Below, in pieces: positions 1 to 12,070 of a stretch of DNA of 64,000 nucleotides. Numbering within the stretch: position 1 is the first letter of the stretch; every line of letters starts with the position of its first letter. This DNA is from Sternotherus odoratus. Lineage: Eukaryota; Chordata; Testudines; Kinosternidae. The notes beneath the pieces are model-generated. The model was not told where the DNA came from. It ran no database searches and was given only the letters and a program-made list of their open reading frames with translations. Where the stretch lies: assembly GCA_032164245.1 (NCBI GenBank), contig JAVMKO010000005.1, positions 39,522,133 to 39,586,132 on the forward strand, in the 5' to 3' direction. A program made the translations under genes and the position numbers.

Positions 1-2550
1 TCTGCTTGCAGTTTTTAGGCATTGTGCATTCCCCACAGGGCTTAAATCCTAAACAAGCACATTAATGATAACTTTCAGTTCTGTGGACAAAAAAATATTT
101 TAGTCAAATGAAGTGATAACAGTAAAGAGGTTGTAGTAGTTTAGAGCTGCCTGGTTACTTTTTAAATCTTTGTAAAGCATTAATCAAGCACAGAAGGAAA
201 ATTAGCCACCGTGTGTTTCTGCCTTAAAATTTTCTGCATCCTCCATCATCATAACTATTAATTAATAATGGTAATTGCTCAATTAACTGCATCACTCAGC
301 AATTTCCCTTCTTAGCTTTCACTACCTTGGTCCTGATTGGCAGTTTTCTCTCTTGACTTCAGATCGGGTTAAGAGCCTTCCTCCTTTCTCTTATTCTTCC
401 TCCTTGCCTGCCCTAGAAAGAAAAAGAGGTCACTGGCTATAGGAGCCACCATCAGCACATCTCTTCTATCTAGAAACTCCTCAGCCTTGCCAGGCTTTGG
501 AAGCCAAGTCTTTGAGGAGGTGATAGGTGTCATCTTCTCAGTTGCTGCTAAGCACATTCAGTGGAGTTGCTGGTTTCCATTTCCTGTGCTCGTTAGGGAG
601 GAACAGAGGAGAAGGGGTTAAAATAAAACGTTTTGTTTCCAAATAAAAGTTCAGAAATATTTCTTTTACTTCCCAGGGGCTTCCCAAATCTGTAGAGTGC
701 TTTTAGGAAGTAGAATCACAGTAACATTACTTACATTTTAGTTTTGGAAGTCTTGGGACATGCAGAATGTGGTGGGAGGGCATTTTGCTGAGCCTTAGAT
801 TAACAGCTCTGATTGGCCTTCATTTTTTATAACTGATTGATTAGAAGGTATAAACAGCTTTACAAATAATCAGATAGGAACCAAAATAAAATATTAACAA
901 TTACACAAATTAGTATATTTTGTTTTAAAAATGTAGTGACAGTCAAGTGTGTGTTGGGCAGTGTGTTACCATTTTACAGGATAACTTTCTTTCCATCACT
1001 TACTGCATGCTGTTTTTTGAGTATTTCCTTATACTGAAAACAAATTCTTTACTTGTTAACTAACCACAGCAAATATTTTATAGTTTTAATATTAATTGTC
1101 AAATGTGATGGCATTTTTGTGGGCTAGTGCACTCTGGGTATTTAATAAGGGGTAATCCAACATCCGCATGTCTTTTGTGCTGTGTTCATTTTTCCATAAT
1201 AATTCTCTTTCATATTATTTGAAATTATTCCTTTAATTTTGAGGGAATTTTTCTTCTCCAGCGAGACACTATTAATAATTTAATGACTTCTACCAGATGA
1301 AAGATCAGTTCTTTATCTTTTTGACTGTGACCATTTTCAATAGGAATCCCCAGGAAGATTACCAATGGATGATTTGGGAATAAATGTCCAATAGTTCATA
1401 ATATTTGGTTATCAGATCCCATTAATCTTCAGTAATTTAACATCTGGCCTGTATGCATAAAATCACTTTTACACAGTTTCTCCAGCACTTGTTCTCTTCA
1501 CCTCTGCCTCCATCTTACTGTCTTCATGTTTTATATAAGTTGGAGAAACTTTATATAAGTTTGAAGTGATTCCTTGACCCATACATTTGTTGAAAATAAA
1601 TTTTAGCTAAAAGCATATCATTAGGGAACACTTAATTATTAATTCCAGGGGATGAATCCGTTTAGGCTAAACATGAATACAATACGTAACAGCTTTTTGT
1701 CCTCTGTTTTTCATGCATTCTGATATTTAGCCTTTTCAAAATGTTAAAATTACAGTAGGAGTGTATATTTTAAAATCGCTACTATAGTAAATGAATAGAA
1801 TAGCTAGAGTAATTTGTTTCATTGGATCAGATTGACTGATGTAAATGAGCATACTCTAGTTATCATTAATTATGTGGTACCTATCAGTTTGATTTTCTAA
1901 ATACTGGATTTAGTGCATTTTGTATGAACAGTACAATCTGTTTCCATTTTTCCAGAATTTGCAATGCATGAATAACTAAAAGAATGCTAGGAATGTACAC
2001 TCATGAAAATGTAGTGCTGAAATCCTTTGAATTAAATGACCTAATCAAATGGAATGGATAAGAGGTACCTGAAGAGACTATTTAAACTGATTAAGAATGT
2101 AGTGAATGAAATCATGAAATCTGTCAAGTCTAAAGATATATAGCATGAAAATATAAACCATTTTCAAAGCCTGTGTTCTGCTAGACAATGGCTCTACCAG
2201 ATACCTACTCACATAAAAAAGCACACGAAAAGGGATATCCTGATTATTTTTTTTAAAAAAAATATTTTTTCTGTCCATATAAGTGTTACACTCTATTGGT
2301 GCACTACCATTTCTAGTTAAAGTATAGAACTGCTTTTGGAATTGTCCTAGAATAAATGCCTGACAGTTTTGAAGAATGAAAACCTGCAGTTGTGTGGATT
2401 AGATCTTTTGAGCAATGGGTGTTCTTTCCAGCCCTGCATACAGGTGAATGAGCCAAAGGGTGTAAATCCATTGGGGGCATACAACAATTATAGGTGAGCT
2501 CAGTTTACAGTTTGATCATTTAAATTCCCATTTAAATATTTTCCTAATGT
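1..2550. other. Intronic DNA without a recognised gene
   Basis: AT-rich sequence upstream of the first visible DOCK3 exon. Only short, random-looking ORFs occur, and I see no repeat termini, splice-flanked conserved peptide or RNA gene. It is presumed DOCK3 intron because the first exon downstream is not an initiator exon: it begins in the middle of a codon. Confidence 0.6.
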
Positions 2551-2929
2551 TGGACGGAAAATATCATTCTGTAGTTGTAGATAGTATCCAGCAACTAGTG
2601 GAGGTTGTCCCTTACGAGGGAGGTTTATTTCCCATCAGATCAGAAGGACACCTCTGCCTCCATTCCCATTCAATATTTTCTCCACATCCTCTGATGAGGC
2701 AGCTTGTTGCCTTGAGGAGGTGGCAGTGTATGACTTGATGAGATCATACAGACTGCATGCACATATGGTGGAGTGGAGACAGCTGATGCAGTTTTAATAG
2801 CCGCAATTCCACTATGCTGACCTATGATTCTGGAGTAGGAGCAGAAGCACAGAATGGAACTACACTGTCAGCCTGACCTGGGATGAACAGCAGTGGTTCC
2901 AGAACTTCTGATGATGAACACCTTTATGA

Positions 2930-3491
2930 AACTATCTGAGGAGCTTGCCCTGATCCTTCAGTGCCAAGTCATGCAGATGAGAGAGGCCATACATTTTCCC
3001 GGGAGCAGGTAGCTATTGCTATCTGGAAGCAGGCTACCTTAGACAATTTGGAATTTGTCAGTCAATTGCTGGTGCTGTAGTGATGGAGGTTTGTGAGGCA
3101 GTTGTTGCTGTGATGTACCTATGGGTGGTGAAGATTGCTCATGTTCCCAAAATAACTGGCTTTGAGAGAAAGAGGCACCATAACTGTGCTGGGACCATTG
3201 ATGGCACAAATGCACATTAGCTGCCCCCACAAGATGCACATCAATGTCAGCTGGAAAGAATACTTGCTCATTATGCAGGCCTTGGTTGAACACAGGGGGA
3301 GGTTCATCAATGCCAGCATGGGATACAGATGCAGTGTTGATGCCAGGGAATTCTGGAAGTCTGGTGTTTATGTATTTGGACAAGGGATTTTCATAATTGT
3401 TATTGGGAAGGAATAATGTGGTGTTTTTGTGCCAACTTCTTTTAGGGGAACCAGCCTATCCTCTGCTCTCCTGGCTTATGAAACCCTACCT
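2930..3491 (+). pseudogene. Ancient PIF/Harbinger transposase relic
   Basis: Decayed remnant of a Harbinger (DDE superfamily) transposase, recognisable only in pieces spread over shifted frames. Visible pieces include MQALVEHRGRFINASMGY, DAREFWKSGVY and GEPAYPLLSWLMKPYLD. These line up with the segments VMQAVVDHKGRFTDLYVGW, DARVFRNS and DPAYPLMPWLIKPY of the better preserved element 12 kb downstream. Frameshifts and stops are frequent, so no protein can be made. A minus-strand CR1 fragment abuts the 3' side exactly after the KPYLD-type peptide. It is much older than the Harbinger at 14-18 kb. Limits on the left are uncertain. Confidence 0.7.
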
Positions 3492-3935
3492 AGATCATAG
3501 AATCATAGAACTTGAAGGGACCTCGAGAGGTCATCTAGTCTAGTCCCCTGCACTCAAGGCAGGACTACGTATTATTTAGACCAGTGATTCTCAAACTTTT
3601 TTACTGGTGACCCTTTCACATAGCAAGCCTCTGAATGTGATCCCCCCCCCTTATAAATTAAAAATATTTTTTTATATATTTAACATCATTATAAATGCTG
3701 AAGGCAAAGCGGGGTTTGGGGTAAGGGCTGACAGCTCACAACCACCAACATAATAACCTCACGACTCCCTGTGGGGTCCCCACCCACAGTTTGAGAATCC
3801 CTGATCTAGACCATCCCTGATGGGTGTTTGTCCAACCTGCTCTTAAAAATCCCCAATGATGGAGATTCCACCACCTCCCTAGGCAATTTATTCCAGTACT
3901 TAACCACTCTGACAATTAGGAAGTTCATCTCACCG
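3492..3935 (-). mobile_element. CR1 LINE 3' end fragment
   Basis: Begins with the complement of the CR1 3' tail (catagaatcatagaa) and continues with the complement of the terminal ORF2 segment and 3'UTR. The reverse strand reads like the plus-strand CR1 end at 53.6-53.8 kb (LPGEIVESPSLAIFKSRLDNN type). It is split by the hAT MITE at 3582-3803. 5' truncation is typical of CR1. Confidence 0.85.
3582..3803. mobile_element. hAT-type MITE (CAGTG...CCCTG)
   Basis: The 222-bp non-coding element starts cagtgattctcaaactt and ends agtttgagaatccctg, giving inverted termini. It is flanked by an 8-bp target duplication with one mismatch (atttagac at 3574-3581, atctagac at 3804-3811). Eight-base duplications and a CAGTG-type terminus are hAT hallmarks. 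It sits inside the minus-strand CR1 fragment and so is younger than it. A second copy lies at about 35009-35230. Confidence 0.85.
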
Positions 3936-4567
3936 CTGCATGTCTGGATCTGGGTCAGAACCTTCAGGTCTCACGTCATTTCTGAAAAACAGTATTTTAG
4001 TTGTAAATAGTTAGCAGTTTAAAAGTGTTAATAGATTTATTGATAATTTTCAATAGCTTTAGATTAGGTTATATGGGGCTCCCCCCAATTCCTCCTGTGC
4101 CACATTGGGTACTGGACTGTGTCTTTCTTTAAGTCCATTCCGAAGATATCAGGCAAGCCTATGAGTCCACTGGTTTGGCCTATGATGATGTATGTTTTAA
4201 GTCCCATAAACATAACAAGAAAGCTCTGAAACATAGGCTCTACCATATCCACAACCATCTCTATGGGCATCAGTCATAGGCTCCATAGTTATTGTCATCC
4301 CCTGATAAGATACAAAACCCTCCAGCCACCCACTGCCGGATACCATCCTCATCACTGACATTTACAGCCCAGACAGAAAGGGTCCCTCTTGCACTGAGGA
4401 GGTCTGGATCCATGGCTGCACCACAGGACCAGCAGAAGCAGGCTGCCCTGCAACAACAACAGGCTTAGCTGCTACAGCAAATGGCTGCACAGCATCAACA
4501 GATGGCCGAGCATTGTCATTGTTCAGCCAAGCCTACAAGGGCTCTCAGTAGTTCCTGCATTTATAAC

Positions 4568-5210
4568 TAAGGCTGTGAGTTCGTCATGGAGGTCAGGGAA
4601 GTCATGGATTCTGTGACCTCCGTGACTACTTCAGCTTAGGCATCCCCTGAACCAATCACACCAGCTGCTGCTGGGGCAGTCTCAGGCACCTGTCTTCCCC
4701 TAGCTGCAGGAGGAGTTTTGGGTGTGGGAGGGGGCTCAGGTCTGGGGGTTGGGGAGAGGGAGGAGGTGAGGAAGCTCTTACCTTGGGAGGGCTCTCCGAA
4801 AATGGCAACATGCCCCTCCCTCAGCTCCTAGCTCTGTGTGCTGCCTCTGCCTGCAGGCACTGCCCCCAGAGTTCCCATTGGCCATGGTTCTCGTCCAATG
4901 GGAGTGGCGGGGGCAGTGCCAGTGGGCAAAGCAGCACACACAACTTGGAGCTTAGGGAGGGACATGTTGCCACCTCTGAGAAGCTGGGTAGGGAGCCTGC
5001 CAGCCCCGCTAACCCTCCCGCTACACTACCAACAGGAGTCCTGGTCTTCCCCTCCCTCCGAGCACTTGGAACACCCCCCACGAGCACCCATGGCGCTTCC
5101 AAGGTTTAGTCAGAGGTATAGTACAATTCATGAACAGGTCATGGGCTGTGAGTTTTTGTTTAGCGCCCATGACTTTTACTAAAAATACCTGTGGCTAAAA
5201 TGTAGCCTCA
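4568..5210. mobile_element. hAT-like nonautonomous element, 643 bp
   Basis: The ends are inverted (taaggct on the left, agcctca on the right). The flanking 8-mers tttataac (4560-4567) and tttgtaac (5211-5218) differ at one base, as expected for an aged hAT target duplication. The interior is GC-rich around 4780-5100 and gives several overlapping ORFs on both strands with no recognisable protein. I regard these ORFs as composition artefacts. A related end fragment is at 59878-59969. Confidence 0.7.
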
Positions 5211-5481
5211 TTTGTAACATTTCATCTGAACTCTGGCTCACTTACATCTTTTGCTAAGGATGTGTAGGACACGTAGAAGTGGTAGTTTTTGTTAAAGCTG
5301 TGCATCTCAGTATGTTCAGCAACTACCGCACCTTCCTTCTGGGTGGCTGTGAGTACTTCTGAGTCCCCTACTCTGCTCTTTGCACATGTGCAGAGACAGA
5401 TGATTCAGACAAATCCATTCCTCTTTCCTACTTATTTTTTCTCAGACTTAAAAAGCACTATAAAAATGCTGCTGTTACAGA

Positions 5482-5760
5482 GCGGCTGACTCGTTTTGGG
5501 AGGTTGGACCCAGCCTCACTTGTGATTGCTCAGTGACCTCCCAGCTGAGTCTGATCCAAGTGATTATTAAAACCAGCAAGCGGCTGAGTTCAGGAGGAGG
5601 GAAATTGGTTTCTGTGGCAGGAGCTGGAACGGGGGGACTCCCAGGGAGACTGCATGCAGGCGGACTGGGGAATAGCCTTTTTTTGGTTTACAGTGAGTTT
5701 AGTGTTTGAGTAATAAATGAAACCTTGAGGAAAACACCCTGATTCAGACTCTGGGAGTAA
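5482..5760 (+). mobile_element. Possible LTR or terminal fragment
   Basis: A GC-richer block in AT-rich intron, ending in a sequence with AATAAA near 5710 followed by a GT-rich stretch, like the R-U5 part of an LTR. No matching second end or target duplication was found. The class is tentative. Confidence 0.3.
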
Positions 5761-6019
5761 TGTCAATCGTTCCAGGGCTGGGAAGATTGGCAGCGGCCTA
5801 CAGCTGCATTAAAAAGCATGTGAGTTCCACTGATGGGAATAGCTTTCTTAGGACAACAATGAGTTCCTGTTTATCCATACTTGGACAAATGGCTCATGAG
5901 AGTACTTTCTTTGCAATAGTTTTTCTCAGCCCTCAAGACTGTATGCACTGTATTTTAATCTTGAGAGTTACAGATAGATTACGAAAAGTCTCACTTTCAA
6001 CTTGTTTCAGATGGCATAT

Positions 6020-6300
6020 TTTGTGGAGGAATTGAAGTTGCTAATTTATGAGCATAAATTTGACCTACTTGGCATTAGTGAAATCTGATGGGAAGATTTG
6101 CATGTTTGGACTGTTAAATAGGTTATAACCAATTTTTTAAGGGAGAATTGAGTGGTTAAAAGGGAAATGGTGATGTCACTATCAAAAGTGGCTGACAGCT
6201 TTGAAGCAGATCATTTTTAGTGCATATAGATCAAAGTCCTAACAGGTAAAGCACACGATGGGGCTCTAGTTGCTGTCTGCTGTAGTCCACCAAATGACAC
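6020..6300 (+). mobile_element. Degenerate CR1 endonuclease-region fragment
   Basis: The plus-strand translation, with stops, contains KFDLLGISE followed by a gap and then AVCCSPPNDT. This resembles the pattern of the CR1 AP-endonuclease (DLLGISETWW ... GVCYRPPN). It is heavily decayed. The assignment rests on these two peptides only. Confidence 0.4.
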
Positions 6301-7890
6301 TAGAAAACAGCCACTCTAGCTCTTTAAGTTCCTATCTGTAACATTAAGCATAATGTTAGCCAAAGCAGACGTGCCAAAGGGACACAATAGAGTTAAAAAT
6401 TACAATTCTGTTTTGAAAATTTTGTGTAGTAGTATTATGAGTAATACCTAATATGAGAATTATGGTAATAGATGGTATGGATCACACTCCTAGGTGGGAT
6501 ATTAGATTCTTTTTGTTTTATATCACTTATTCTCAGTTCTGGAGAGCCTTGTCATCTGGGGAAGAAACATTGTCAATTTCCAATTTTATATAAATAACTA
6601 ACAATAAACCTACATAAAACATGTTACAAAATGTATGAATATATAAAAAATAAGAATTCCTAACTTAAAAGTGCAAATCAAACTAAATACAAGTTAATTA
6701 GATTTAATTTGATTTTAACTTTATAAGTTAATTACATGATTCCAAATAAGCCAATAGTTTCCTTAAAAGCTTTACCTAATAATTAACCTGAAAATAATAT
6801 CACATTATCAGTGTCAAAAATCAATATGAATTTATATTTTAGCCAGATGATTAATGCATGAAGGGCTTAATAATTAAATAAAGCCAATAATTAAACCATA
6901 CTTTGATGTCATTTGAAGCTGCCTGCCCAAATTTTAGTGGTTAGATGCTAGCTAATCTTCCTTCTTCATATATAAATATATAAAATATTTTCAGACAAAT
7001 CAATATAATACAATTTATTATATTTAGCAAGTGTTCTTAGGTGAAGATGGCAATTTAAGATTTAAGCATATAATCCCTAACCTGTGAAATTTACTTGTAT
7101 AATGTTCTAGTACAGTGACATCCAATTTAGACCTTTCTTAAATGTTTGAGAAACTAATTCCTTTGGTGTCATTTTCAGATACATAGAAGGTTTTAATCAC
7201 ATACACTTGCCTATACATACATGCTCACTACCTGTCACTTAGTGTGATTTAAAAAAAAAAAGCAAGAATGCTGACTCAGAGGCATCCTCTGCTGTCAAAA
7301 AGAAAAGTTAGATACTTATACACATTTATTTTGTGACTCTTGTGGTTTCATGCAGCTTTTTAAGAAGCTGACCTGTGGAAAAGAATAGCTGGTTGTTTTT
7401 CTTTTCTTAGCTAGTTCATGTCGACAGTCTTGCTGGTTGGCTAGCTAATGTTTGCTTGTGAAGACTAGATATTGCAGGTTGCTGGAAGCAAGAATTTTCT
7501 CTTTTCCTCCAGGTTTTAAAAATGTCGACTTTACGGGCTCTTTCCTCTGGTCAAGCTGCCTCAAGAATTTTTTGACAAACTAGAATAGGGGTTCACCCAA
7601 TGGGGTTCAAATAGATCATCTTAAGAATTTCAGTAAATATTAGCTTGGAAAGTTTTGCAGTGTTAGCATTTTACAAATAAATGGTTGGGACAATCACTCA
7701 GCAAATAAATTGTCTGTGATAGTCTGGACCCTTATGTTAATCACTTTTAAAGGCCTATGATAAATTTTGTACAAAGTATGACTTTTGAAGTATCATTTAA
7801 AAACTCATAATTTGCTGATCATTATTGTCCTAATAAAATATGTGGCAACATTGTATGTAAAGTTAAGATTCTACTGTATAGCATTATTGA
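6301..7890. other. AT-rich intron, nothing recognised
   Basis: Very AT-rich intronic sequence with only short ORFs. No repeat termini, RNA gene or conserved exon is visible. Confidence 0.5.
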
Positions 7891-7899
7891 GACATGTTC

Positions 7900-8420
7900 C
7901 AAGTTTAGAAAAGCAGGCACAAACCAGTTCCTCAAAGACAAAAAGCAAACTGATGCCTCAGCCAGGATCAGCAAAATCAGATGGACTATAATCTAGTTAA
8001 GTGGCCATTCTTTGGCAAGAAAAAGTGTGTGATTGTGAAATCTACATTTTGGGAAAGAAGCAACTGAAGGTTCCTGGCGCCTCAGACTTCCTGTCTCCTG
8101 AATCTAAACTGGAGGTGATTTTTCAAAGGAAAAAAATATTAAGAAAGGGAAACAGAAACCCCCAAAGACTCCTCCTTTTCTCTCTGTCCATGGCATCAAC
8201 AACACCTGAAGGATAAGGAAATTAACACTGAACTGGAGGAGAGGTCCTGGCTTATAGGAACCCAGGCAGTAAGACTCCTGAAGGTGCTAGTTGTGGTTTA
8301 CCTTTTATTCCTTCGTAACCAATTCTGGCTTTTATGCCTCATTACTTGTAATCACTTAAAATTAATCTTTTTGTAGTTAATAAACTTGTTTTATCTAACC
8401 AGCATGTTTGGATGGAAGTG
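7900..8420 (+). mobile_element. LTR-like fragment with polyadenylation signal
   Basis: The block carries an AATAAA at 8379-8384 within gttaataaacttgtttt, followed by T/GT-rich sequence. This layout matches the R/U5 end of vertebrate retroelement LTRs. No intact TG...CA ends were found, so it is probably a truncated old copy. Confidence 0.4.
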
Positions 8421-8471
8421 TTGGTACATATAAGGTTGAAGTACATTTGAGGTACATACAATTTTCTATTA

Positions 8472-8608
8472 CCGTGTTTCCCCGAAAATAAGACAGTGTC
8501 TTATATTAATTTTTGCTCCCAAAATTACATTACATTATATTACAGCAAGAGGCAAAACTGGAAGTACGTCTTATTTTCGGGGGATGTCTTACTTTCGGGG
8601 AAACAGGG
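8472..8608. mobile_element. TA-target MITE with ccgtgtttcccc termini
   Basis: The 137-bp element has inverted ends: ccgtgtttccccgaaaataa on the left and ttcggggaaacaggg on the right. It is flanked by TA on both sides (8470-8471 and 8609-8610). This is the pattern of Tc1/mariner-type nonautonomous elements. It has no coding capacity. Confidence 0.8.
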
Positions 8609-8797
8609 TAATAAAATGAAGGACTTTATATGAGCTGGTATTGTCCCAGAGAGGGCTGGGCAGTACAAAAGACACATTTCTGGGTGAAAGTCTGGGACTT
8701 TGAATTTGCTGATGTTGCTCTGCAGTGTAATTCAAGAGTGGCTGTCCATAAGCACTTGTACAGTATAGCTGGGAGTAAGTTACATGCTAGAGGGTCT

Positions 8798-9030
8798 AGT
8801 ATCAGAGGTGTAGCCGTGTTACTCTGGATCTGCAAAAGTGACAAAGAGTCTTGTAGCACCTTATAGACTAACAGATTTTAGGGATCATGAGCTTTCGTGG
8901 GTTAAGACCCACTTCATCAGATGAATGTTGTGGAAATCTCCAGAGGCAGGCATAAATATCCAGGCAAGAAAACAAGGTAATGGCTCACCAATTACAAAAG
9001 CAGTTTCTCCTCTCTGGGCGTTCACACCTC
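8798..9030 (-). mobile_element. Penelope-like element 3' fragment
   Basis: Contains agagtcttgtagcacctta, tagactaacagatttt and catgagctttcgtgggtt. The same 3'-terminal module recurs at 32388, 43320, 47173 and 56110. It is antisense relative to the GIY-YIG-coding strand seen at 43780-43908. Confidence 0.75.
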
Positions 9031-9076
9031 CAGATCACCTGCTGAAAGTGGGCTTCATCACCCCCACTGATTGAAT

Positions 9077-9259
9077 TAAAAAAAAAACCACCAGTGCGCA
9101 GGGCAGCCAGTGAACCAACACCCCCTCCTCCCCAGCCCAGGGTGGCTGGTGAACCAACCCCCCCTCCCCATATTTCCTATGGATGGTGATTATCCGGGAT
9201 TTTATTAACCAGGATTAATTTTTTCCCTATCATCCTGGATAATCGAGAGTCTACTGTAC
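9077..9259. mobile_element. Tigger/pogo-like element end
   Basis: The right-hand terminus reads ggataatcgagagtctactg. Its complement resembles the CAGTAGACTCTCGATTATCC-type end of pogo/Tigger elements. The left portion contains a short imperfect direct repeat (gcagccagtgaaccaacacc, gtggctggtgaaccaacccc). The left boundary is not resolved. Confidence 0.5.
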
Positions 9260-10078
9260 TAACATTGTTGCTCTTTGACCCCTCTTATGGCTTGATAATA
9301 TGTAACATTGCTCCTAGTTGAGTCATCTGTGGAAGAAAGCACTGTGGACCTCTGGTTTTAAAAGCATGAACTGCTACTGTTTGAAATGAAGGACAGAGGC
9401 CATTAGTTTAAAGGCAGGAACAGACTGAAGAACCTTAATATGTGGTGTAGCCACTTGAGGAGAATCAAAGTGTGGATTACGGTATTTTCAGTGGAGAAGG
9501 AAGTCAGGGCATTCTGAAATAACTGTTATATCTTATTATGTTTGACCCCATTTTGTGCTCCATGTGTTAAACTCTGACAATACTATGGAAACACTTTTGC
9601 TAATGTCTTTCACTGCAGAGTGTTGGGGGTGTGAGGCACAGCCTCATTTGTAAGAGTTGCCCGTTCATGTGAGGAAGAGTTCTTCCTCCAACCCTGTCTC
9701 TACAAGCAGATTGAATAGCTTCACTAAACTCACAAGATATACTGGTGATCCACGGGAAGGATGCCAGGAGAAGTTATGTTTATATTCTGTTTTTGTCACT
9801 TAGGACATTTACAAATGTAAGTATTATATTTAATCCACACAAACATCTACAGAACCTGAAGATGTTATAACATTCTGGGAATTTTCTTCTTCTTTGGAGT
9901 GCTGATATCAAAATTAGCAAATTCAAAAGTGGAAAGGTATGTTTTTTATGTTGGCAGAGATTTGGGGTGGGGAGGGAGGAGGGATCCAGCTGGAGAGTGA
10001 ATGTTGTAGGCACACCTTCTACTGTAGCTGTTCTTGGCTGTATCCACATAGAGTCCAGTCCCCTGCAATTTCAACCAA
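9260..10078. other. Intron, nothing recognised
   Basis: AT-rich sequence without recognisable coding exons, repeat termini or RNA genes. The few ORFs have no family resemblance. Confidence 0.5.
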
Positions 10079-11060
10079 TCATATCACATAATCACTTTCA
10101 TAAACTTTATGGGTTCTATCATGAAACCAGTTCAGCTTCTTGCCCCTACTGCTTCTACTTGGAAGGTTGTTGTAGAACGTCATTCCTCTGAGGGTTAGAA
10201 ACATTTTTCTAATTTCCAGCCTAAATTTGCTCATGGCCAGTTTATACCCATTTCGTTCTTGTCCCAACATTGTCCTTTAGCTTAAATAGCTCTTCCCCCT
10301 CCTTAGCACTTACCCCCAAATGTATTTATAAAGAGCAGTTATATTTCCCCCCATCATCATTTTGCTAGGCTAAACAAGCCAAGCTCTTTTAGTCTTCCCT
10401 GATGAGATAAGCTCTTCAGTCCCCTGATCAACCTAGTAAGCCCTTTTCTGCACCTGTTCCAGTTTGAATTAATCTTTCTTAGAGGTTGGTGACCAGAATT
10501 TTACACAGTATTCCCAGTAAGGTCTTATCAGTGTCTTGTACAATAGTATTACTTCTCTATCTCTACTGGAAATGCTTTTCCTGATACATCCTAGAATGAC
10601 ATGTGCCTTTTCATATCTGTATCATATAGGTGTAGTAGTCGATCACAAGATGACTGCAGGCCTCTTCCTCTGTTATTTCCAACTGACGAGACTTTAGTTT
10701 ATAGAAGAAATTCTTATTAGTCCCTAAGTGCATGACCTTTCACTTTGTGTTATTAAATTTTATCCCATTTCTATTACTGCAGTCCTTAAGGTCATCCAGC
10801 TCTTCCTGTATGTTGTTCTGTGTTGATAATGCCTCCTAACATGAGTCTTTTGCAAACTTCATACATTTTTGTGTCAAGGTCATCACTGAAAATATTTTCA
10901 TAAGATTAGTCTCAAAATTGACCAGTGGAGTTCTTCAAGGATAATTCACAATTGTTTTTCTAATCCACATTTTTTCCATCCTAACTAATAATTTCCAATG
11001 TGGCAGTGTATCAAATGCTTTACTGAAGGACATCTAAATTAGATTTACTCTATTTCTCTG
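10079..11060 (-). mobile_element. Old CR1-type LINE, ORF2 3' half
   Basis: Reading the minus strand from right to left, recognisable CR1 reverse-transcriptase pieces occur in the right order. They are a decayed DFSKAFDT region near 11000-11040, a GVPQGSVLGP-like stretch near 10940, an RPYWEYCVKFWSP-type peptide near 10500, and a terminal FRLEIRKMFLTLRGMTFYN peptide near 10200. Stops and frameshifts are numerous. It is older and more diverged than the CR1 at 47-54 kb. Confidence 0.65.
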
Positions 11061-11139
11061 TCCTAAAAATTATTTAAACCCTAGTTGAAAACATTAACTA
11101 AACTGCATGGCGTGGCTAGCTTACATATATAATCATTTC

Positions 11140-11506
11140 AGTGTTATGATGGTGCCCCTGCCACAGCGGGCTGCCAGTGGCACTCCAAGCCTCGGCCCCG
11201 GCCGCAGCGGGCTGCCGGCAGCAACCCAACCTCCAGGCCCTGCCATGGCGGGCTGCCGGCGGCATCCCGGGCCCTGTCCCCTGTCCTGGGGGTTGCTGGC
11301 ACCCTCCCCTGAGCCCAGCCCCTGCCCCGGGGGGCTGGCACCCCTACACCCACACACACCCCAGCTCAGCCCCTGCCCTGGGGGGCTGCTGGCACACACC
11401 CCAGCCCGGCCCATGCCCCGCCTCCAACCCCGACCCCTAAGGGGGGTCGCGCTTAGAGGCCTGGTGTCCGAAAGGGGTCACCAATAGAAAAAGGTTGAGA
11501 ACCACT
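11140..11506. mobile_element. GC-rich hAT-like MITE
   Basis: A GC-rich block ending in aaaggttgagaaccactg, the complement of a CAGTGGTTCTCAACC-type hAT terminus. The interior is built of imperfect repeats of a gccccagcc/gggctgcc type. Overlapping ORFs on both strands (93-126 codons) come from this composition and resemble no protein family. The left end is not defined. Confidence 0.55.
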
Positions 11507-11569
11507 GAGAGACTGGGGCCAGGGCTTGGGGCGCTGCTGGCAGCCTGCTGTGGCAGGGGCTGGGGCTTG

Positions 11570-12070
11570 GGTAGGGTGACCAGATTGCAAGAGCAAAATA
11601 TCAGGACACATGGGGGGGAGGGGGGGAGGAGCAGTGGGGGGGGGAAAGATATTTTGGCACCCTAGGCAAAAATTTTACCTTGCACCCTCCCCCCCCTTTC
11701 CTTTTCCCGGAGCATTGCTTATAATTTTTTTTTATGAATATTGGCTAATGTAATGTAGCATGGGGCAGAGGGTTGGGGCATGGAGGGGGCTCTGGCTGGG
11801 ACTGGGGACAAGGTGGTTGGGGTGTTGGAGGGGCTCAGGGCTAGGGCAGAGGGTTGGGATATGGGGGGAGGGCTCTGGCTGGGGCTGGAGATGAGGGGTT
11901 TGGGGTGCTGGAGTGGCTCAGGGCCTGAGTAGAGGGTTGGGATGCGGTGGGGGGGGGTAAAGCTCTTGCTGGGGTGTGGGCTCTGGGGTGGGGCAGGGCT
12001 GGGGATGAGTCTGGGACGGGTGCAGGTCGTACACTGTACAACCAGCCCCACATACGTGCAGCAGAGGGGA
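11570..12070. repeat. Interspersed repeat with about 82-bp tandem units
   Basis: Starts with gggtagggtgaccagatt, the same terminus type as the repeat at 18975. The core holds about 2.5 tandem units of roughly 82 bp, each with agagggttggg and gggctctggctggg (near 11767, 11848 and 11932). The long ORFs here are frame shadows of the tandem array. Confidence 0.6.
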